Positions 23,960-33,495 are shown, numbered from the stretch's first letter. The stretch: 64,000 nt of DNA from Desulfurispirillum indicum S5 (GCF_000177635.2 NC_014836.1:1624001-1688000), one strand, 5' to 3'. A program made the numbers and translations. The notes: a model not told the origin generated them from the letters alone.

Positions 23960-24056
23960 GTTTGTGCTCCATAATAGTGTAGTATGCCTCCGTGCATTGT
24001 ATTTTCCATCCCTGTAGTGTTTATGAAGTGCCCGGCTCCTTACCGGACACAGTCCT

Positions 24057-24803
24057 CTATGTCATATCGGACTCAGTGTCTTCCTCACCCCCTGAACCCG
24101 GATCCGGCATGCCTCCTGAGATGTTCGGCATATAGAAGCTCTCCAGCTCCTCCAGCAGGAACTCTTCATTGTTCATCATAAACAAGCTCACCCCTCCTTC
24201 ATTGCGCACAGCGGTAATGAGTCCATAGGTATAGTTTTCCACTTCCATGGGATTGCCATCATCACCAAACGCCACCACCCGGTAGGTGTAGTGACCGTCC
24301 GGCAGAACCTGCCCGGAAGAATCATAGGCGTCCCAGGCGATGCTGTTGACGCCTTTGCCAAGGGCCCCCACATCAAGGCGATCGATAAACGAGCCCTGGG
24401 AGTTGTAGATCATTATCTGTACTTCATCGGAAGCTTCGGGCAGTTTAAACTCGATATTCTGGGTCATGCCCTGGTAGGCCTGAACTGTATTGCCAAGGGC
24501 GCGTGCTTCCAGACCGATATAGGCGGCGGCGTTGAAGTTCATGGTCTGCTGCTGCATGGCCACCAGTCGATCCACAGCGGCCGTCATGTTGGTCAACTGC
24601 TCCAGTTGGGAGAACTGCGCCGTCTGGGCAATCATCTGGGAGTTGTCCTGGGGGTTGGTGGGATCCTGATTGCGCAGCTGCGTAATCATCAGATGCAGGA
24701 AAGCATCCTTGTCCATCTCCTTCTTGGGTAACTCGGGCTTCAGAGTGCTCCAGTCATCAATGTTTCCGATGTTCCGAACTGGTGCTGATGTGTTCATTGG
24801 CAT
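24057..24803 (-). CDS. flgD: Flagellar hook-capping protein FlgD
   Basis: Scaffold that caps the growing hook. The N-terminal region has the family signature DKDAFLHLMITQLRNQDPTNP and a Gln-rich helix (SQMIAQTAQFSQLEQL). The middle (about 95-190) is the FlgD Ig-like and tudor-like region, with VNSIAWDAYDSSGQVLPDGHYTYRV. The 248-residue length is normal. AGGAGG lies directly before the start at 24803. It is 13 bases downstream of fliK, and 97 bases separate it from flgE. Confidence 0.94.
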   Translation of the reverse strand: MPMNTSAPVRNIGNIDDWSTLKPELPKKEMDKDAFLHLMITQLRNQDPTNPQDNSQMIAQTAQFSQLEQLTNMTAAVDRLVAMQQQTMNFNAAAYIGLEARALGNTVQAYQGMTQNIEFKLPEASDEVQIMIYNSQGSFIDRLDVGALGKGVNSIAWDAYDSSGQVLPDGHYTYRVVAFGDDGNPMEVENYTYGLITAVRNEGGVSLFMMNNEEFLLEELESFYMPNISGGMPDPGSGGEEDTESDMT

Positions 24804-24816
24804 GAGAGCCTCCTTG

Positions 24817-26946
24817 TCAAACGGTTATATCCAGAGCGTCCGACGTAGCGATGGCACCGGTTTCACGGGTGTCATCGACATGTTCATGGTTTCCTTGGTT
24901 TTGGTGTGTTTCGGTATCATGATTCCGCGATCCTCCGTCGCGCTCACCTTGCTGATCATTGCGGGCGTGACGGAATTCCTCGGAAAACTGACTTTGGTTA
25001 TCCTGGGCTGCGGACTGATGAGCTGGCTGAACTATTTCAAAACGCTCAACGCGCAGGCCCATGTTGCTCAGAGCCTCCCGCAGCTGTGCAGCCGCGCGCT
25101 GCATGTTTTCGCGCAGGCCACTGTCTTCCACCATCAGGCGACCCACCAGCTGGGCATTCTCAATGGAGAGGCGGATATGCACCTTGCCCAGATGCTGCGG
25201 ATTCAACGCGACCGTAATGGTCTTCAGTGAGCCGCTTTGATGGACACTGACTTTGCGCAGTATCTGGTCGATGACACTGTCCATGTCAACCCGGCGCCCG
25301 GCAGACTCCGGGGCAGACTCCGGTGTCAGTGAACTCTGGGTTGCACTACTGCCCTGCTGTCCGACAAACGGCTGTCCTGCTGGCGTCGAGCTGGTGCTCC
25401 CTGCTGCCTGAAGAGTCACGGAGGACTCGGCATGTGCCGATACCGGTGTGGCTCCGGTGGCAGTTACGGTGTTTTCCCGCCCGGTGGCAGAAGTTTTTTC
25501 CGTGGGCAGCGTGCGCGTGGGCCGCTGCTCTTCCTGCAGGCTCTCATCTTCGGCTTCCAGAGCTTTGTTCATAACAGCCCTGGCAAGCTCGCTGTCGCGG
25601 CCCTGGGTTTCCTTTGCCATGGCCGCCTGGGCGACAACCGGTTGTCGTGCGACTGCCGCGCTCTGCCTGTCTACAGTTATTTCAGCAGCAGACCCATTGT
25701 GTCGGTTCGCATTCTGCTGTTTTCGGGAGAGCTCCTCCTCCAGGGATTCGCTGGAAGCGTCCGAAGCCACAACCCGACTCATGGCTTCCACCAGCTGGCG
25801 CAGGGGTGACTTCTCCAGCAGAGCTTCAAACCCCGCGTATTGACGTGGTGTAGCTATATTATCCGCCTGGGCTGTTCGTCCAGGATTCTGGTTCGCCTGA
25901 ATCAGCATGCCCATGGCGGCAAGGGATTGGCCAAGCTGACGGGCTACCTCGGTCCCTTCAGCGGTTTCGCCCACAAGGCGCTGCAGTGCCTGCTCCGTCG
26001 CTGGCTGCTTCTCATGCAGCCCCAGGCTTTCGATATCACGCATCAGCTGCACAAAATGCTGCATGCCTTCTTCACCATCAAGCACCTGGGCCAATATCTG
26101 TCCATCATGCTCTGGTGTCATGGATCGGCTCTGGCGTACCTCTTCCATCATTGCGCTCATGGTCATCAGGCCCTGGAATACCTGGGCTATACCGGCCGGC
26201 AGATCATCGGGCTGCAGGCCCGCCTCATCCATCAGGCGCATGAAGAGCTCACCTGCCTGCTTCATGAAATGCACAAGAGTGCCGAGTTCTTCCGCCAGGT
26301 CAGTTCTGGCGAGAAGGTCTGCCGGGATATGGGTATCAGGATCTTCCACTGCAGACTCATCGGGCGCCACTACGGTTTCCTGTTTCTGGAACAGGGCACC
26401 AAAGAGCAGGGAGCGCTCAAGGTGATGATATGCCTGTACATCCTGATCCTTGTCGTCTTTGCCCTTGCGGTGGGCAGAAAATTTTTCAATCAGGAGCGTC
26501 AGATCACGGAGCTGTTGGGGGGAGAGTTCAAAGGAACTTTTTTCCAGATTCATCACAGTGCTGTTGAAGTCCATAACTTCTGCAATCAGCGCACGTCCAA
26601 TGGAGTCGGGAGGAAGGACATTCTGATTGAGAATATCCTGCAGGGCATGGTTGAACTGGGGAGTCAGTACGTCCGACTGGGCCAGCTGGCGCAGGCTGCG
26701 GCCGGAAAGGGGCAGTGACTCAAGAGCTGTCTGCAGTTCCTGTTTCAGTCGCTCCATGGCCTTTTCGGCTTCAGGGACATCTGCAGGAAGCAAAGGAGAA
26801 TTTTTTTCACTGGCTCCCTTGTCCATGGACTGGAAGAGGAGCTGCAGGAAACCACCTTGCTGGCCATCGGCCATGGCACTTCCTGTACCTTTATCTGCTT
26901 TTTTTAGAAGGGGAAAGTTCCCGATGTCGAGAATCTGGGTGATCAA
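24817..26946 (-). CDS. fliK: Flagellar hook-length control protein FliK
   Basis: Secreted molecular ruler that switches the export apparatus from hook to filament subunits. The 709-residue protein has a long, variable, Gln- and Ser-rich body and a conserved C-terminal domain (about 565-660) with LKTITVALNPQHLGKVHIRL and VRLMVEDSGLRENM-type segments. The start is TTG at 26946, supported by AGGAGG seven bases upstream. A sigma-54-like promoter lies 30 bases upstream. The greater length than usual FliK fits the need to measure a hook made of very large subunits, which is inference. Confidence 0.9.
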   Translation of the reverse strand: MITQILDIGNFPLLKKADKGTGSAMADGQQGGFLQLLFQSMDKGASEKNSPLLPADVPEAEKAMERLKQELQTALESLPLSGRSLRQLAQSDVLTPQFNHALQDILNQNVLPPDSIGRALIAEVMDFNSTVMNLEKSSFELSPQQLRDLTLLIEKFSAHRKGKDDKDQDVQAYHHLERSLLFGALFQKQETVVAPDESAVEDPDTHIPADLLARTDLAEELGTLVHFMKQAGELFMRLMDEAGLQPDDLPAGIAQVFQGLMTMSAMMEEVRQSRSMTPEHDGQILAQVLDGEEGMQHFVQLMRDIESLGLHEKQPATEQALQRLVGETAEGTEVARQLGQSLAAMGMLIQANQNPGRTAQADNIATPRQYAGFEALLEKSPLRQLVEAMSRVVASDASSESLEEELSRKQQNANRHNGSAAEITVDRQSAAVARQPVVAQAAMAKETQGRDSELARAVMNKALEAEDESLQEEQRPTRTLPTEKTSATGRENTVTATGATPVSAHAESSVTLQAAGSTSSTPAGQPFVGQQGSSATQSSLTPESAPESAGRRVDMDSVIDQILRKVSVHQSGSLKTITVALNPQHLGKVHIRLSIENAQLVGRLMVEDSGLRENMQRAAAQLREALSNMGLRVERFEIVQPAHQSAAQDNQSQFSEEFRHARNDQQGERDGGSRNHDTETHQNQGNHEHVDDTRETGAIATSDALDITV

Positions 26947-26975
26947 GCTACACCTCCTGTCGTACAGGAGTGTCC

Positions 26976-26991
26976 TGCATGTAGCGTGCCA
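26976..26991 (-). promoter_or_regulatory. Sigma-54-type promoter of the fliK-flgD-flgE operon
   Basis: Read on the minus strand, TGGCACGCTACATGCA matches TGGCACG-N4-TTGCA with one change; GG and GC elements are ten bases apart, the spacing required by sigma-54. It lies 30 bases before the fliK start codon, in agreement with sigma-54 control of hook genes in many bacteria. Confidence 0.8.
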
Positions 26992-27102
26992 GAAATGAAA
27001 ACAGGGGAAGTGCCGACCACAGGCACAGAAGAGTTCGGCGCAGGCGAGGCAGAAGTGGTGGCCTCCAGAGCGCGCAGCACCACCGCTTCTTTTCGCGGGA
27101 AA

Positions 27103-28608
27103 CTACAGGGGAACTATCTCGTAGTGCTCCTGATGAAAATGGGGGTTGGACTTGATGACCAGCTTGACGCAGCAGTCCTCTTCCAGCTTTTCCACATATT
27201 CGGCTTCTTCGGAGAACATGATATCAGCCACATCGGCATAGGCCTCGATATAGAGCTTCTTGCCTTTGTAAATACCGGCGATACGCTGAATCTCCCGGAA
27301 AATATCGTAGCAGACGGTGTGGGGCGACTTCAGGAATCCGCGTCCCTCACAGTAGTGGCAGGACTCATACAGCACGCGCCCGATGCTGTCACGCACCCGC
27401 TTGCGGGTCATCTCCACCAGTCCCAGTTCGCTGACAGGTAATACGTTGGTTTTGGCCCGATCTTTCTTCAGGTTCACCTCGAGGGCCTGCAAAAGCTTCA
27501 GGCGGTTCTCCTCTTCCTCCATATCGATGAAGTCGATGATGATGATCCCACCGATATTGCGCAGTCTGAGCTGGTAGCAGATTTCGCGGGCGGCCTCCAG
27601 GTTGGTCTGCAAAATAGTGTCTTCCAGATTCTTCTTCCCCACATAGCGCCCGGTATTCACATCGATGGCCGTCAGGGCCTCAGCCTGGTCGATGACAATA
27701 TAGCCACCCGACTTCAGCCAGACCTTCTTGTTACTGAGCTTGTTCAACTCCACTTCGATATTAAAGGCGTCGAAAAGAGGCTCTTTGCCATGGTACAGCT
27801 CAATGCGATCAAAGAGGTGGGGCAGCAGTCGCGATGCGAACTCGCGACAGCGCAGGTACTCCGCTTCATCATCAATGTAGAGCGTCGCGACTTCCCGCGT
27901 GAACAGGTCACGCATGGTCTTCAGGATCAGATCAAGATCCTGATAGAGGAGTGCCGGGGCCTTCACCTCCCCGGCCTTCTTCATGATCACATCCCACAGG
28001 TTGGTCAGAAAACTCTGGTCACTGGCAAAATCCTCTTTTTGACGGTTCTCGGCAACAGTGCGCGCAATCAGCCCCATGCCCGCCGGTTTGAGATCATTAA
28101 GGATGCTGCGCAGACGGTGCCGTTCCTGTTCCGAAGCAATGCGACGTGATATGCCGATATGGTCGATGGTGGGCATCAGCACCAGGTGTCTGCCGGGAAG
28201 GGTGATGTAGCTGGTGATACGCGCGCCCTTGGTGGAAATGGGCTCCTTGGAAACCTGCACTATCAGCTCATCGCCAAGGCGCAGGATTTCGTCAATGGGA
28301 GGATATTCCGCGCTGCGGGCTTTTTCGCCGTTGGCATCGCCATCTTCAAGATCCGGCAGTGCGGCATCAACACCCAGCTGCTCGCGTCCAAGATCAGCGA
28401 CATAGAGAAAGGCTGCCTTTTCCAGACCGATATCCACAAAAGCCGCCTGCATTCCGGGCAGTACCTTTGAGACGACCCCCTTGTAAATATTCCCCACAAT
28501 GCCGCCTTCGCGCTTGCGTTCGATGAGAATTTCACTCAATTCACCATTTTCCATATAGGCGACGCGGGATTCATAACTGCGATGATTGATAAAGATAGTT
28601 GTTGACAT
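27103..28608 (-). CDS. rng: Ribonuclease G/E family endoribonuclease
   Basis: Single-strand endoribonuclease for rRNA 5' maturation and mRNA decay. The 501-residue protein has an S1 RNA-binding domain (about 35-125, with GNIYKGVVSKVLPGMQAAFVDIG), the 5'-sensor and RNase H-like regions and the DNase I-like catalytic part with AIDVNTGRYVG (Mg-binding Asp) and IIIIDFIDM. The zinc-link is CHYCEGRG. The absence of a long C-terminal scaffold marks it as RNase G rather than full RNase E. It follows sppA by 22 bases and may share its transcript. Confidence 0.94.
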   Translation of the reverse strand: MSTTIFINHRSYESRVAYMENGELSEILIERKREGGIVGNIYKGVVSKVLPGMQAAFVDIGLEKAAFLYVADLGREQLGVDAALPDLEDGDANGEKARSAEYPPIDEILRLGDELIVQVSKEPISTKGARITSYITLPGRHLVLMPTIDHIGISRRIASEQERHRLRSILNDLKPAGMGLIARTVAENRQKEDFASDQSFLTNLWDVIMKKAGEVKAPALLYQDLDLILKTMRDLFTREVATLYIDDEAEYLRCREFASRLLPHLFDRIELYHGKEPLFDAFNIEVELNKLSNKKVWLKSGGYIVIDQAEALTAIDVNTGRYVGKKNLEDTILQTNLEAAREICYQLRLRNIGGIIIIDFIDMEEEENRLKLLQALEVNLKKDRAKTNVLPVSELGLVEMTRKRVRDSIGRVLYESCHYCEGRGFLKSPHTVCYDIFREIQRIAGIYKGKKLYIEAYADVADIMFSEEAEYVEKLEEDCCVKLVIKSNPHFHQEHYEIVPL

Positions 28609-28630
28609 GTATGTGGCAGATCCTTCCTGA

Positions 28631-29611
28631 TTATTCGTACTGGGGAGCCCAGAGATAGTAAAAACCGCTCTTCAGGGATGCCATGTGGCCCACAAAGCCA
28701 AAATCGACCAGAGCTGGGCCCGGAGCACTGTTCGTCATGGTGTTATAGACATTGTCATTTGCGTAGGCACTCCGGCGATAAACAACCACCCTGGCATCGG
28801 GGCTGGCACCGGAAATTTCTGCAGCCCGTGTGAGCACGCGGGGAAAGTGCAGAACCTCGTCTATCAGACCCACTTCAAGGGCCTGGCTGGCAGTATAGAT
28901 TCTTGCGCTCGCGACATCGGCCATGTGTTCCGCCGAAAGCCTGCGGCGCTGCTGCACCAGTTCAAGAAAGAAGCCATTGACATCATCAACCATCTGCTGA
29001 ATCAGCTCCTGCTCTGCAGGCAGCTCAGGGCGGAAGGGACTGCCCATATCCTTCAGGGAGCCAGACCTGGTAACCTGCGCCTCAAGCCCAAGTTTCTCCA
29101 TGAGCCCATGCACCTTCGGACGGATGAAGATCGTGCCCACCGATCCCGTGATGGTTGCAGGGTGAGCCGTAATAAGATCTGAAGCCAGGCTGATGTAATA
29201 ACCGCCTGAAGTTGCCATTCCCATCAGACTTACCACCACCGGAGTGCCCGTTTCAAGACGGAAACGCTCAATTTCATGATAGAGGATATCACTGTCAACG
29301 GTCGTCCCCCCAGGAGTGTCCACGGTCAGGATAACCGCCCGGATTAAAGGATCACGACGCGCCATATCCAGGTGGGCAACCACCTCCTGCACCAGACTGG
29401 GCTTGGTGGTCAACATTCCCTCCCGGGGAGTACTGGAAATAAAACCCTGGATGGGGATGACCAGAATCTTATCCTGGTGAGTCCCCTGCAGCACCTGCTC
29501 CTCCAGAGGATCGGAGTAGCGGGGGAAGAGGGTGATATTGGCAGGAGCACAGCCTGCAAGGAGAAGGGCGCAGGCCACATACAGTGAGAAAATCAAGTGT
29601 GATATCTTCAT
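28631..29611 (-). CDS. Lipoprotein S49 family peptidase (SppA-like)
   Basis: The 326-residue product begins with a lipoprotein signal (MKISHLIFSLYVACALLLAGC), with the lipobox Cys at 21, so it is anchored in a membrane facing the periplasm. The S49 Ser/Lys dyad is visible: nucleophile in MATSGGYYISLAS and Lys in SGSLKDMGSPFRP. The oxyanion motif TPGGTT and TGSVGTIF also match SppA. It lacks the second catalytic repeat of long SppA, so it should act as a multimer with one domain per subunit. It probably degrades signal peptides or membrane protein fragments. The start at 29611 has GAGGAA upstream. Confidence 0.9.
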   Translation of the reverse strand: MKISHLIFSLYVACALLLAGCAPANITLFPRYSDPLEEQVLQGTHQDKILVIPIQGFISSTPREGMLTTKPSLVQEVVAHLDMARRDPLIRAVILTVDTPGGTTVDSDILYHEIERFRLETGTPVVVSLMGMATSGGYYISLASDLITAHPATITGSVGTIFIRPKVHGLMEKLGLEAQVTRSGSLKDMGSPFRPELPAEQELIQQMVDDVNGFFLELVQQRRRLSAEHMADVASARIYTASQALEVGLIDEVLHFPRVLTRAAEISGASPDARVVVYRRSAYANDNVYNTMTNSAPGPALVDFGFVGHMASLKSGFYYLWAPQYE

Positions 29612-29654
29612 AGGTGTTCCTCTTGTTTCTGGCATAATATTTTCATAAGAATTC

Positions 29655-30325
29655 ACTCAAGTTTCGCATCTTGTCGTCTTAGGCTAAGGCACTATTATTC
29701 TGACATTTATCGCGCGGAAACTGTATTGATTCTGAATGCTTGACTTATCTGGTCTTCCACTTTTCGCCTCTGGATATTGTCCTTTTTGACCGCGCAAAAA
29801 GGACACAAAACGCGCCCCCCGAACGCCCGTTTTTCCGGCTCGCCTGCTCGCCTGTTCTGGAGATCCGACAGACACTGCCTCCCTGCAGTGCTGCCGGACC
29901 ACTCACCTCCTGTGAGTGTCCCTTCGGGTCTTGCCAGCCAGGCTTCACACTCACCGGACGGGCTCAGGGGGGAACGGCCTGCTTCTGTCTCTCCCCCGTG
30001 TGCTAGCCCAGCCAGGACGCGCCGACTGGAACGCTATGGACCCGCAGGGTTGACGCCACGAGGGCGGCAACCGCAAACCAAAAGCCACGGAGGGCGGTTG
30101 TTTGCGGTCCCCAGTTCCAGGCAAGCGGGCGGCTGAAAAGGACAGCACTGGGGGCCGCTTTTGCGCCACTTTGGGCGGGTCCAAAGTGGCAAAGAAACTC
30201 ATAGACAAGGCGAGGGCAATGTCAAGAAACGCAGTCTGTGCAGAACCATTTTGGCCATCCCAGTATGGTATCCAGGTCGGCGCCGACAACCTGCCGCTTC
30301 GGGGTGCGAAACTTCAGTTTGAAGT
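29655..30325 (+). repeat. Structured dispersed element, copy B
   Basis: Second copy, with core 29779-30190. Its end hairpins differ from copy A by paired changes: GTCCTTTTTG/CAAAAAGGAC (29779-29788, 29795-29804) and GCCACTTTGG/CCAAAGTGGC (30165-30174, 30181-30190), the loop GCGGGT being unchanged. Internal helices at 29864-29898, 29900-29918 and 30049-30071 match those of A. The 29655-29778 and 30191-30325 flanks are similar to those of copy A. It lies in the divergent region between sppA (minus) and thiC (plus). A short deletion (CCCTTCGGG instead of CCCGTTCGGG) shifts any reading frame relative to copy A. Confidence 0.85.
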
Positions 30326-30520
30326 TTTCGAATACAAGAAAGACAATTCCCTCTCGCAGATCCGCTGGGAACGCAGGGAAGACGACAGCCAGATACACTG
30401 TCCCCATGGTGTATTCGCCGCGTTCCCCGCGTCCCGTGTGAGCGCAGTGAACGGGCGAGAGACCGATTTCACTCTTCTTGATTTGTATTCATTCGCGTGT
30501 ATTCGCGGTCAAATTTCCCC
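30326..30520. other. Region between repeat copy B and the thiC promoter
   Basis: No gene seen. The stretch near 30487-30510 contains the motif ATTCGCGTGTATTCGCGG, a simple inverted GCGAA-type repeat often seen in intergenic DNA. Confidence 0.35.
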
Positions 30521-30548
30521 TTGAAATTATCGGAATTACTGCCATACT
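30521..30548 (+). promoter_or_regulatory. Promoter of the thiamine operon
   Basis: TTGAAA (30521-30526), 16-base spacer, CATACT (30543-30548) is a good sigma-70-like promoter, ending about 13 bases before the riboswitch. Confidence 0.6.
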
Positions 30549-30560
30549 TGCAATACATTT

Positions 30561-30640
30561 TCCGTTGGGGGCGCTTCCGTAAGGAGGCTGAGAAGAACCC
30601 CATGAACCTGATCCAGGTAATGCTGGCGAAGGGAAACGGG
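30561..30640 (+). promoter_or_regulatory. TPP riboswitch (THI element) aptamer
   Basis: The conserved THI-box cores are present: GGGG..GCTGAGA (to 30592), ACCC (30597-30600), and GAACCTGATCCAGGTAATG then CTGGCGAAGGGA. Stem P1 is CCGTT (30562-30566) with AACGG (30635-30639). Bound thiamine pyrophosphate stabilises P1. It sits between the promoter and thiC. Confidence 0.95.
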
Positions 30641-30659
30641 TGCCGTGTTCACGACATAC

Positions 30660-30692
30660 AACCGTTTCCCCTTCGTCGGGAAACGGTTTTTT
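30660..30692 (+). terminator. Riboswitch-controlled terminator before thiC
   Basis: AACCGTTTCCC (30660-30670) pairs perfectly with GGGAAACGGTT (30678-30688), loop CTTCGTC, followed by TTTTTATTTT. The 5' arm can pair instead with GGGAAACGG at 30631-30639 in the aptamer, a nine-base antiterminator that competes with P1. High TPP should thus stop transcription. Confidence 0.9.
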
Positions 30693-30713
30693 ATTTTCCA
30701 CAAAGGAGCAAGC

Positions 30714-32027
30714 ATGAATGTAACCCAGATGCACCGGGCCCGCAAAGGCGAAATCACCGAGGCCATGCAGACGGTAGCGGCCAGCGAACAGCTCGAACCG
30801 GAGTTCGTGCGCAGCGAAGTGGCCCGTGGCCGCATGGTCATCACCGCCAACATTAACCACAAGAACCTTGTCCCCATGGGCATCGGCATCAACGCCCGCT
30901 GTAAGGTCAACGCCAACATCGGCAACAGCAAGCTCTCCAGCGGCTGCCGTGAAGAGCTGGAAAAGCTGCACATGGCCATCAGGTATGGCGCCGACACGGT
31001 CATGGACCTTTCCACAGGCGAGGATATCAACCGCATCCGTACCGCCATCATTGAAAACTCTCCCGTGCCCATCGGCACCGTACCCATGTACCAGGCGGTG
31101 GAGGAAGTGGAGGATCCCCTTGATCTGAGTGCCCGCAAAATCCTCGATGTCATAGAAGAGCAGGCCCGCCAGGGCGTGGACTACATGACTGTGCACTGCG
31201 GCATTCTGCGCCGCCACATTCCCATGGCCATTGGCCGCACCACAGGCATTGTCAGCCGTGGTGGCAGCCTGATGGCTCAGTGGATGCAGAAGCACCAGAA
31301 GGAAAACCCCATCTTCGACCACTACGATGAGCTGCTGGAAATCTGCAAAGCCTACGACGTCACCCTCTCCCTGGGAGACAGCCTGCGCCCCGGCTGCCTG
31401 GCCGACGCCTCCGACGAAGCCCAGCTCAGCGAGCTGGAAGTCCTGGGTCAATTATGCAAACGAGCCTGGGAGCAGGATGTTCAGGTAATGATCGAAGGCC
31501 CCGGCCATGTACCCATCGACCAGATCGAGTTCAACGTGCGTAAGCAACAGGAGCTGTGCCACGAAGCCCCCTTCTATGTCCTCGGCCCCCTGGTCACTGA
31601 CATAGCCCCCGGCTACGACCACATCACCGGCGCCATCGGTGGCGCCCTGGCAGCCTACTACGGCGTGTCCATGCTCTGCTACGTCACCCCCAAGGAACAC
31701 CTGGGCCTGCCCAACGCTGAAGACGTGCGCAACGGCATCATCGCATTCAAGATTGCCGCTCACAGCGCCAACATCGCCCGCAAGTTTCCCGGCGTCCGCG
31801 ATCGCGACGACGAGATGAGCCGCGCCCGCTTCGCCTTCGACTGGCAGAAGCAGTTCGCCCTCTCCCTCGACCCCGAACGCGCCCGTCAGTACCGCATGGA
31901 ATCCATGCCCGAAGAACTCAGGAACGACTGCAGCACCGAACACTGCTCCATGTGCGGACCCAAGTTCTGCTCCATGAATATCAGCCACCAGATCATGAAC
32001 GCCGACGCTGCCAATGCAGCCAAGTAA
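30714..32027 (+). CDS. thiC: Phosphomethylpyrimidine synthase ThiC
   Basis: Radical SAM enzyme turning aminoimidazole ribotide into HMP phosphate for thiamine. The 437-residue protein has the iron-sulfur motif near its end, CSMCGPKFC (CxxCxxxxC), and typical ThiC blocks [22 protein letters not shown] and [13 protein letters not shown]. The start at 30714 has AAAGGAGC upstream; a longer frame at 30645 would pass through the terminator. It is controlled by the TPP riboswitch. Confidence 0.96.
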   Translation: MNVTQMHRARKGEITEAMQTVAASEQLEPEFVRSEVARGRMVITANINHKNLVPMGIGINARCKVNANIGNSKLSSGCREELEKLHMAIRYGADTVMDLSTGEDINRIRTAIIENSPVPIGTVPMYQAVEEVEDPLDLSARKILDVIEEQARQGVDYMTVHCGILRRHIPMAIGRTTGIVSRGGSLMAQWMQKHQKENPIFDHYDELLEICKAYDVTLSLGDSLRPGCLADASDEAQLSELEVLGQLCKRAWEQDVQVMIEGPGHVPIDQIEFNVRKQQELCHEAPFYVLGPLVTDIAPGYDHITGAIGGALAAYYGVSMLCYVTPKEHLGLPNAEDVRNGIIAFKIAAHSANIARKFPGVRDRDDEMSRARFAFDWQKQFALSLDPERARQYRMESMPEELRNDCSTEHCSMCGPKFCSMNISHQIMNADAANAAK

Positions 32028-32038
32028 AGGAGGAAACC

Positions 32039-32236
32039 ATGGCACAAGTCAACGGACGCACCGTACCCATCCCCGAAAGTATCTCCATTGAACAGCTGAA
32101 AGAACAGCTGGGCGTCAACGCCTGCCGCATGGCCGTGGAAGTCAACGGCGAGCTGATCGACCAGAACCGCTTCGGGGAAGCGATCATTAACGACCAGTGT
32201 ACGGTGGAGATTATTACCCTGGCTGGAGGCGGTTGA
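32039..32236 (+). CDS. thiS: Sulfur carrier protein ThiS
   Basis: A 65-residue ubiquitin-like sulfur carrier for the thiazole part of thiamine. The C terminus ITLAGGG provides the di-glycine that becomes a thiocarboxylate; an extra glycine is present. AGGAGG lies eight bases before the ATG at 32039, and the gene begins 11 bases after thiC. The gene is followed, four bases past its stop, by repeat copy C. The activating ThiF is not in the window. Confidence 0.92.
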   Translation: MAQVNGRTVPIPESISIEQLKEQLGVNACRMAVEVNGELIDQNRFGEAIINDQCTVEIITLAGGG

Positions 32237-32240
32237 TACT

Positions 32241-32656
32241 GTTCCTTTTTGACCGGCCAAAAAGGAACCAAAAAGCCGCCCCCCGAACGCCCGTTTTTCC
32301 AGCTCGTTAGCTTGCCTGTCCTGGAGATCAGGCAGAAGCTGCATCCCTGCAGCTCTCCCGGACCACCTGCCTCCTGCAGGCGTCCCGTTCGGGTCTTGCC
32401 AACCAGGCTTCGCACTCACCGGACAGGCTCAGGGGGGGGGAGAGAGTGAGATGCTTTGCTCCCCGTGTGCTTGCTTCTGCCAGGCAGCACCGACTGGAAC
32501 GCTGGCAGCCCGCAGGGTCGCCGCCACGAAGGCGGCGACCGCAAACACAGTCAGGGATGACGGTTGTTTGCGGCCCCAGTTCCAGACAAGCTGACGGCAG
32601 AAATCTGCAAGCACTGAGGGCCGCTTTTGCGCACCTTTTGGCGGGTCAAAAGGTGC
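32241..32656 (+). repeat. Structured dispersed element, copy C (core only), inside the thi operon
   Basis: Third copy, without the outer flanks shared by A and B. It starts four bases after thiS and ends 60 bases before thiG. Left hairpin GTTCCTTTTTG/CAAAAAGGAAC (32241-32251, 32258-32268), right hairpin GCACCTTTTG/CAAAAGGTGC (32631-32640, 32647-32656), loop GCGGGT conserved. Stem 32517-32525 with 32531-32539 is a full 9-bp helix here. A 23-base block at 32278-32300 is identical to that of A (19109-19131) and B (29814-29836). It must be transcribed through for thiG and thiH to be made, unless it carries a promoter. Confidence 0.85.
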
Positions 32657-32716
32657 AACTGACTCAATTAACCATTTAACCCGATCGCAGCATGGTGACT
32701 GCATAAGGAAACTCAT

Positions 32717-33493
32717 ATGTCAACAGACCAACTGATCATAGCCGACCGTTCATTCACTTCCCGCCTGCTCATGGGCACCGGGAAATTCGCCAACAATCAG
32801 CTTATGGCCGAGGCTATCCGCGCTTCCGAGACGGAAGTGGTGACGGTGGCCCTGCGCCGGGTTGATCTGGATGCGCCCCAGGACGATATGCTGGCGGCCA
32901 TTGACACGGAGCGCATTCTGCTGCTGCCCAATACGGCGGGGGCACGGGATGCGGAGGAGGCGGTGCGTCTGGCCCGCTACGCCCGCATGGCGGGTTGCCC
33001 TTCCTGGGTGAAGCTGGAGGTGACGCCCGATCCGCGCTACCTGTTGCCTGACCCGCTGGAGACCTACAAGGCGGCCCAGATCCTCATCAAGGAGGGCTTT
33101 ACGGTGCTGCCCTATATCAACGCCGATCCGGTGCTGTGCAAGCACCTGGAGGAGATCGGCTGCGCCACGGTCATGCCCCTGGGCAGCCCCATTGGCAGCA
33201 ATAAGGGGATCAAGACCCGCGAAAACCTGCGTATAATCATAGAGCAATCCCATGTGCCGGTGGTGGTGGATGCGGGGCTGGGCGCTCCTTCCCACGCGGC
33301 TGAGGCCATGGAGATGGGGGCTGACGCGGTGCTGGTGAATACAGCCATTGCCATTGCCAGCGATCCAGCTGCCATGGCCCGCGCCTTTGCCAAGGCCGTT
33401 CAGGCGGGTCGTGAGGGGTATCTGGCGGGACTTGGCCCCCAATCCAGTTTGGCTTCAGCTTCCAGCCCCCTCAAGGGCCTGATGTGGGAGTGA
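32717..33493 (+). CDS. thiG: Thiazole synthase ThiG
   Basis: Forms the thiazole phosphate ring from deoxyxylulose phosphate, dehydroglycine and ThiS thiocarboxylate. The 258-residue TIM-barrel protein has the Schiff-base Lys in [10 protein letters not shown], phosphate-binding [13 protein letters not shown] and [12 protein letters not shown] ribosome binding site AAGGAA precedes the ATG. It is separated from thiS by 480 bases of repeat copy C. Confidence 0.95.
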   Translation: MSTDQLIIADRSFTSRLLMGTGKFANNQLMAEAIRASETEVVTVALRRVDLDAPQDDMLAAIDTERILLLPNTAGARDAEEAVRLARYARMAGCPSWVKLEVTPDPRYLLPDPLETYKAAQILIKEGFTVLPYINADPVLCKHLEEIGCATVMPLGSPIGSNKGIKTRENLRIIIEQSHVPVVVDAGLGAPSHAAEAMEMGADAVLVNTAIAIASDPAAMARAFAKAVQAGREGYLAGLGPQSSLASASSPLKGLMWE

Positions 33494-33495
33494 AT

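Noticed and set aside
27010-27026. Terminator after rng (GTGCC..GGCAC)
   Set aside because: Only five pairs and no solid T-run; too weak to call.
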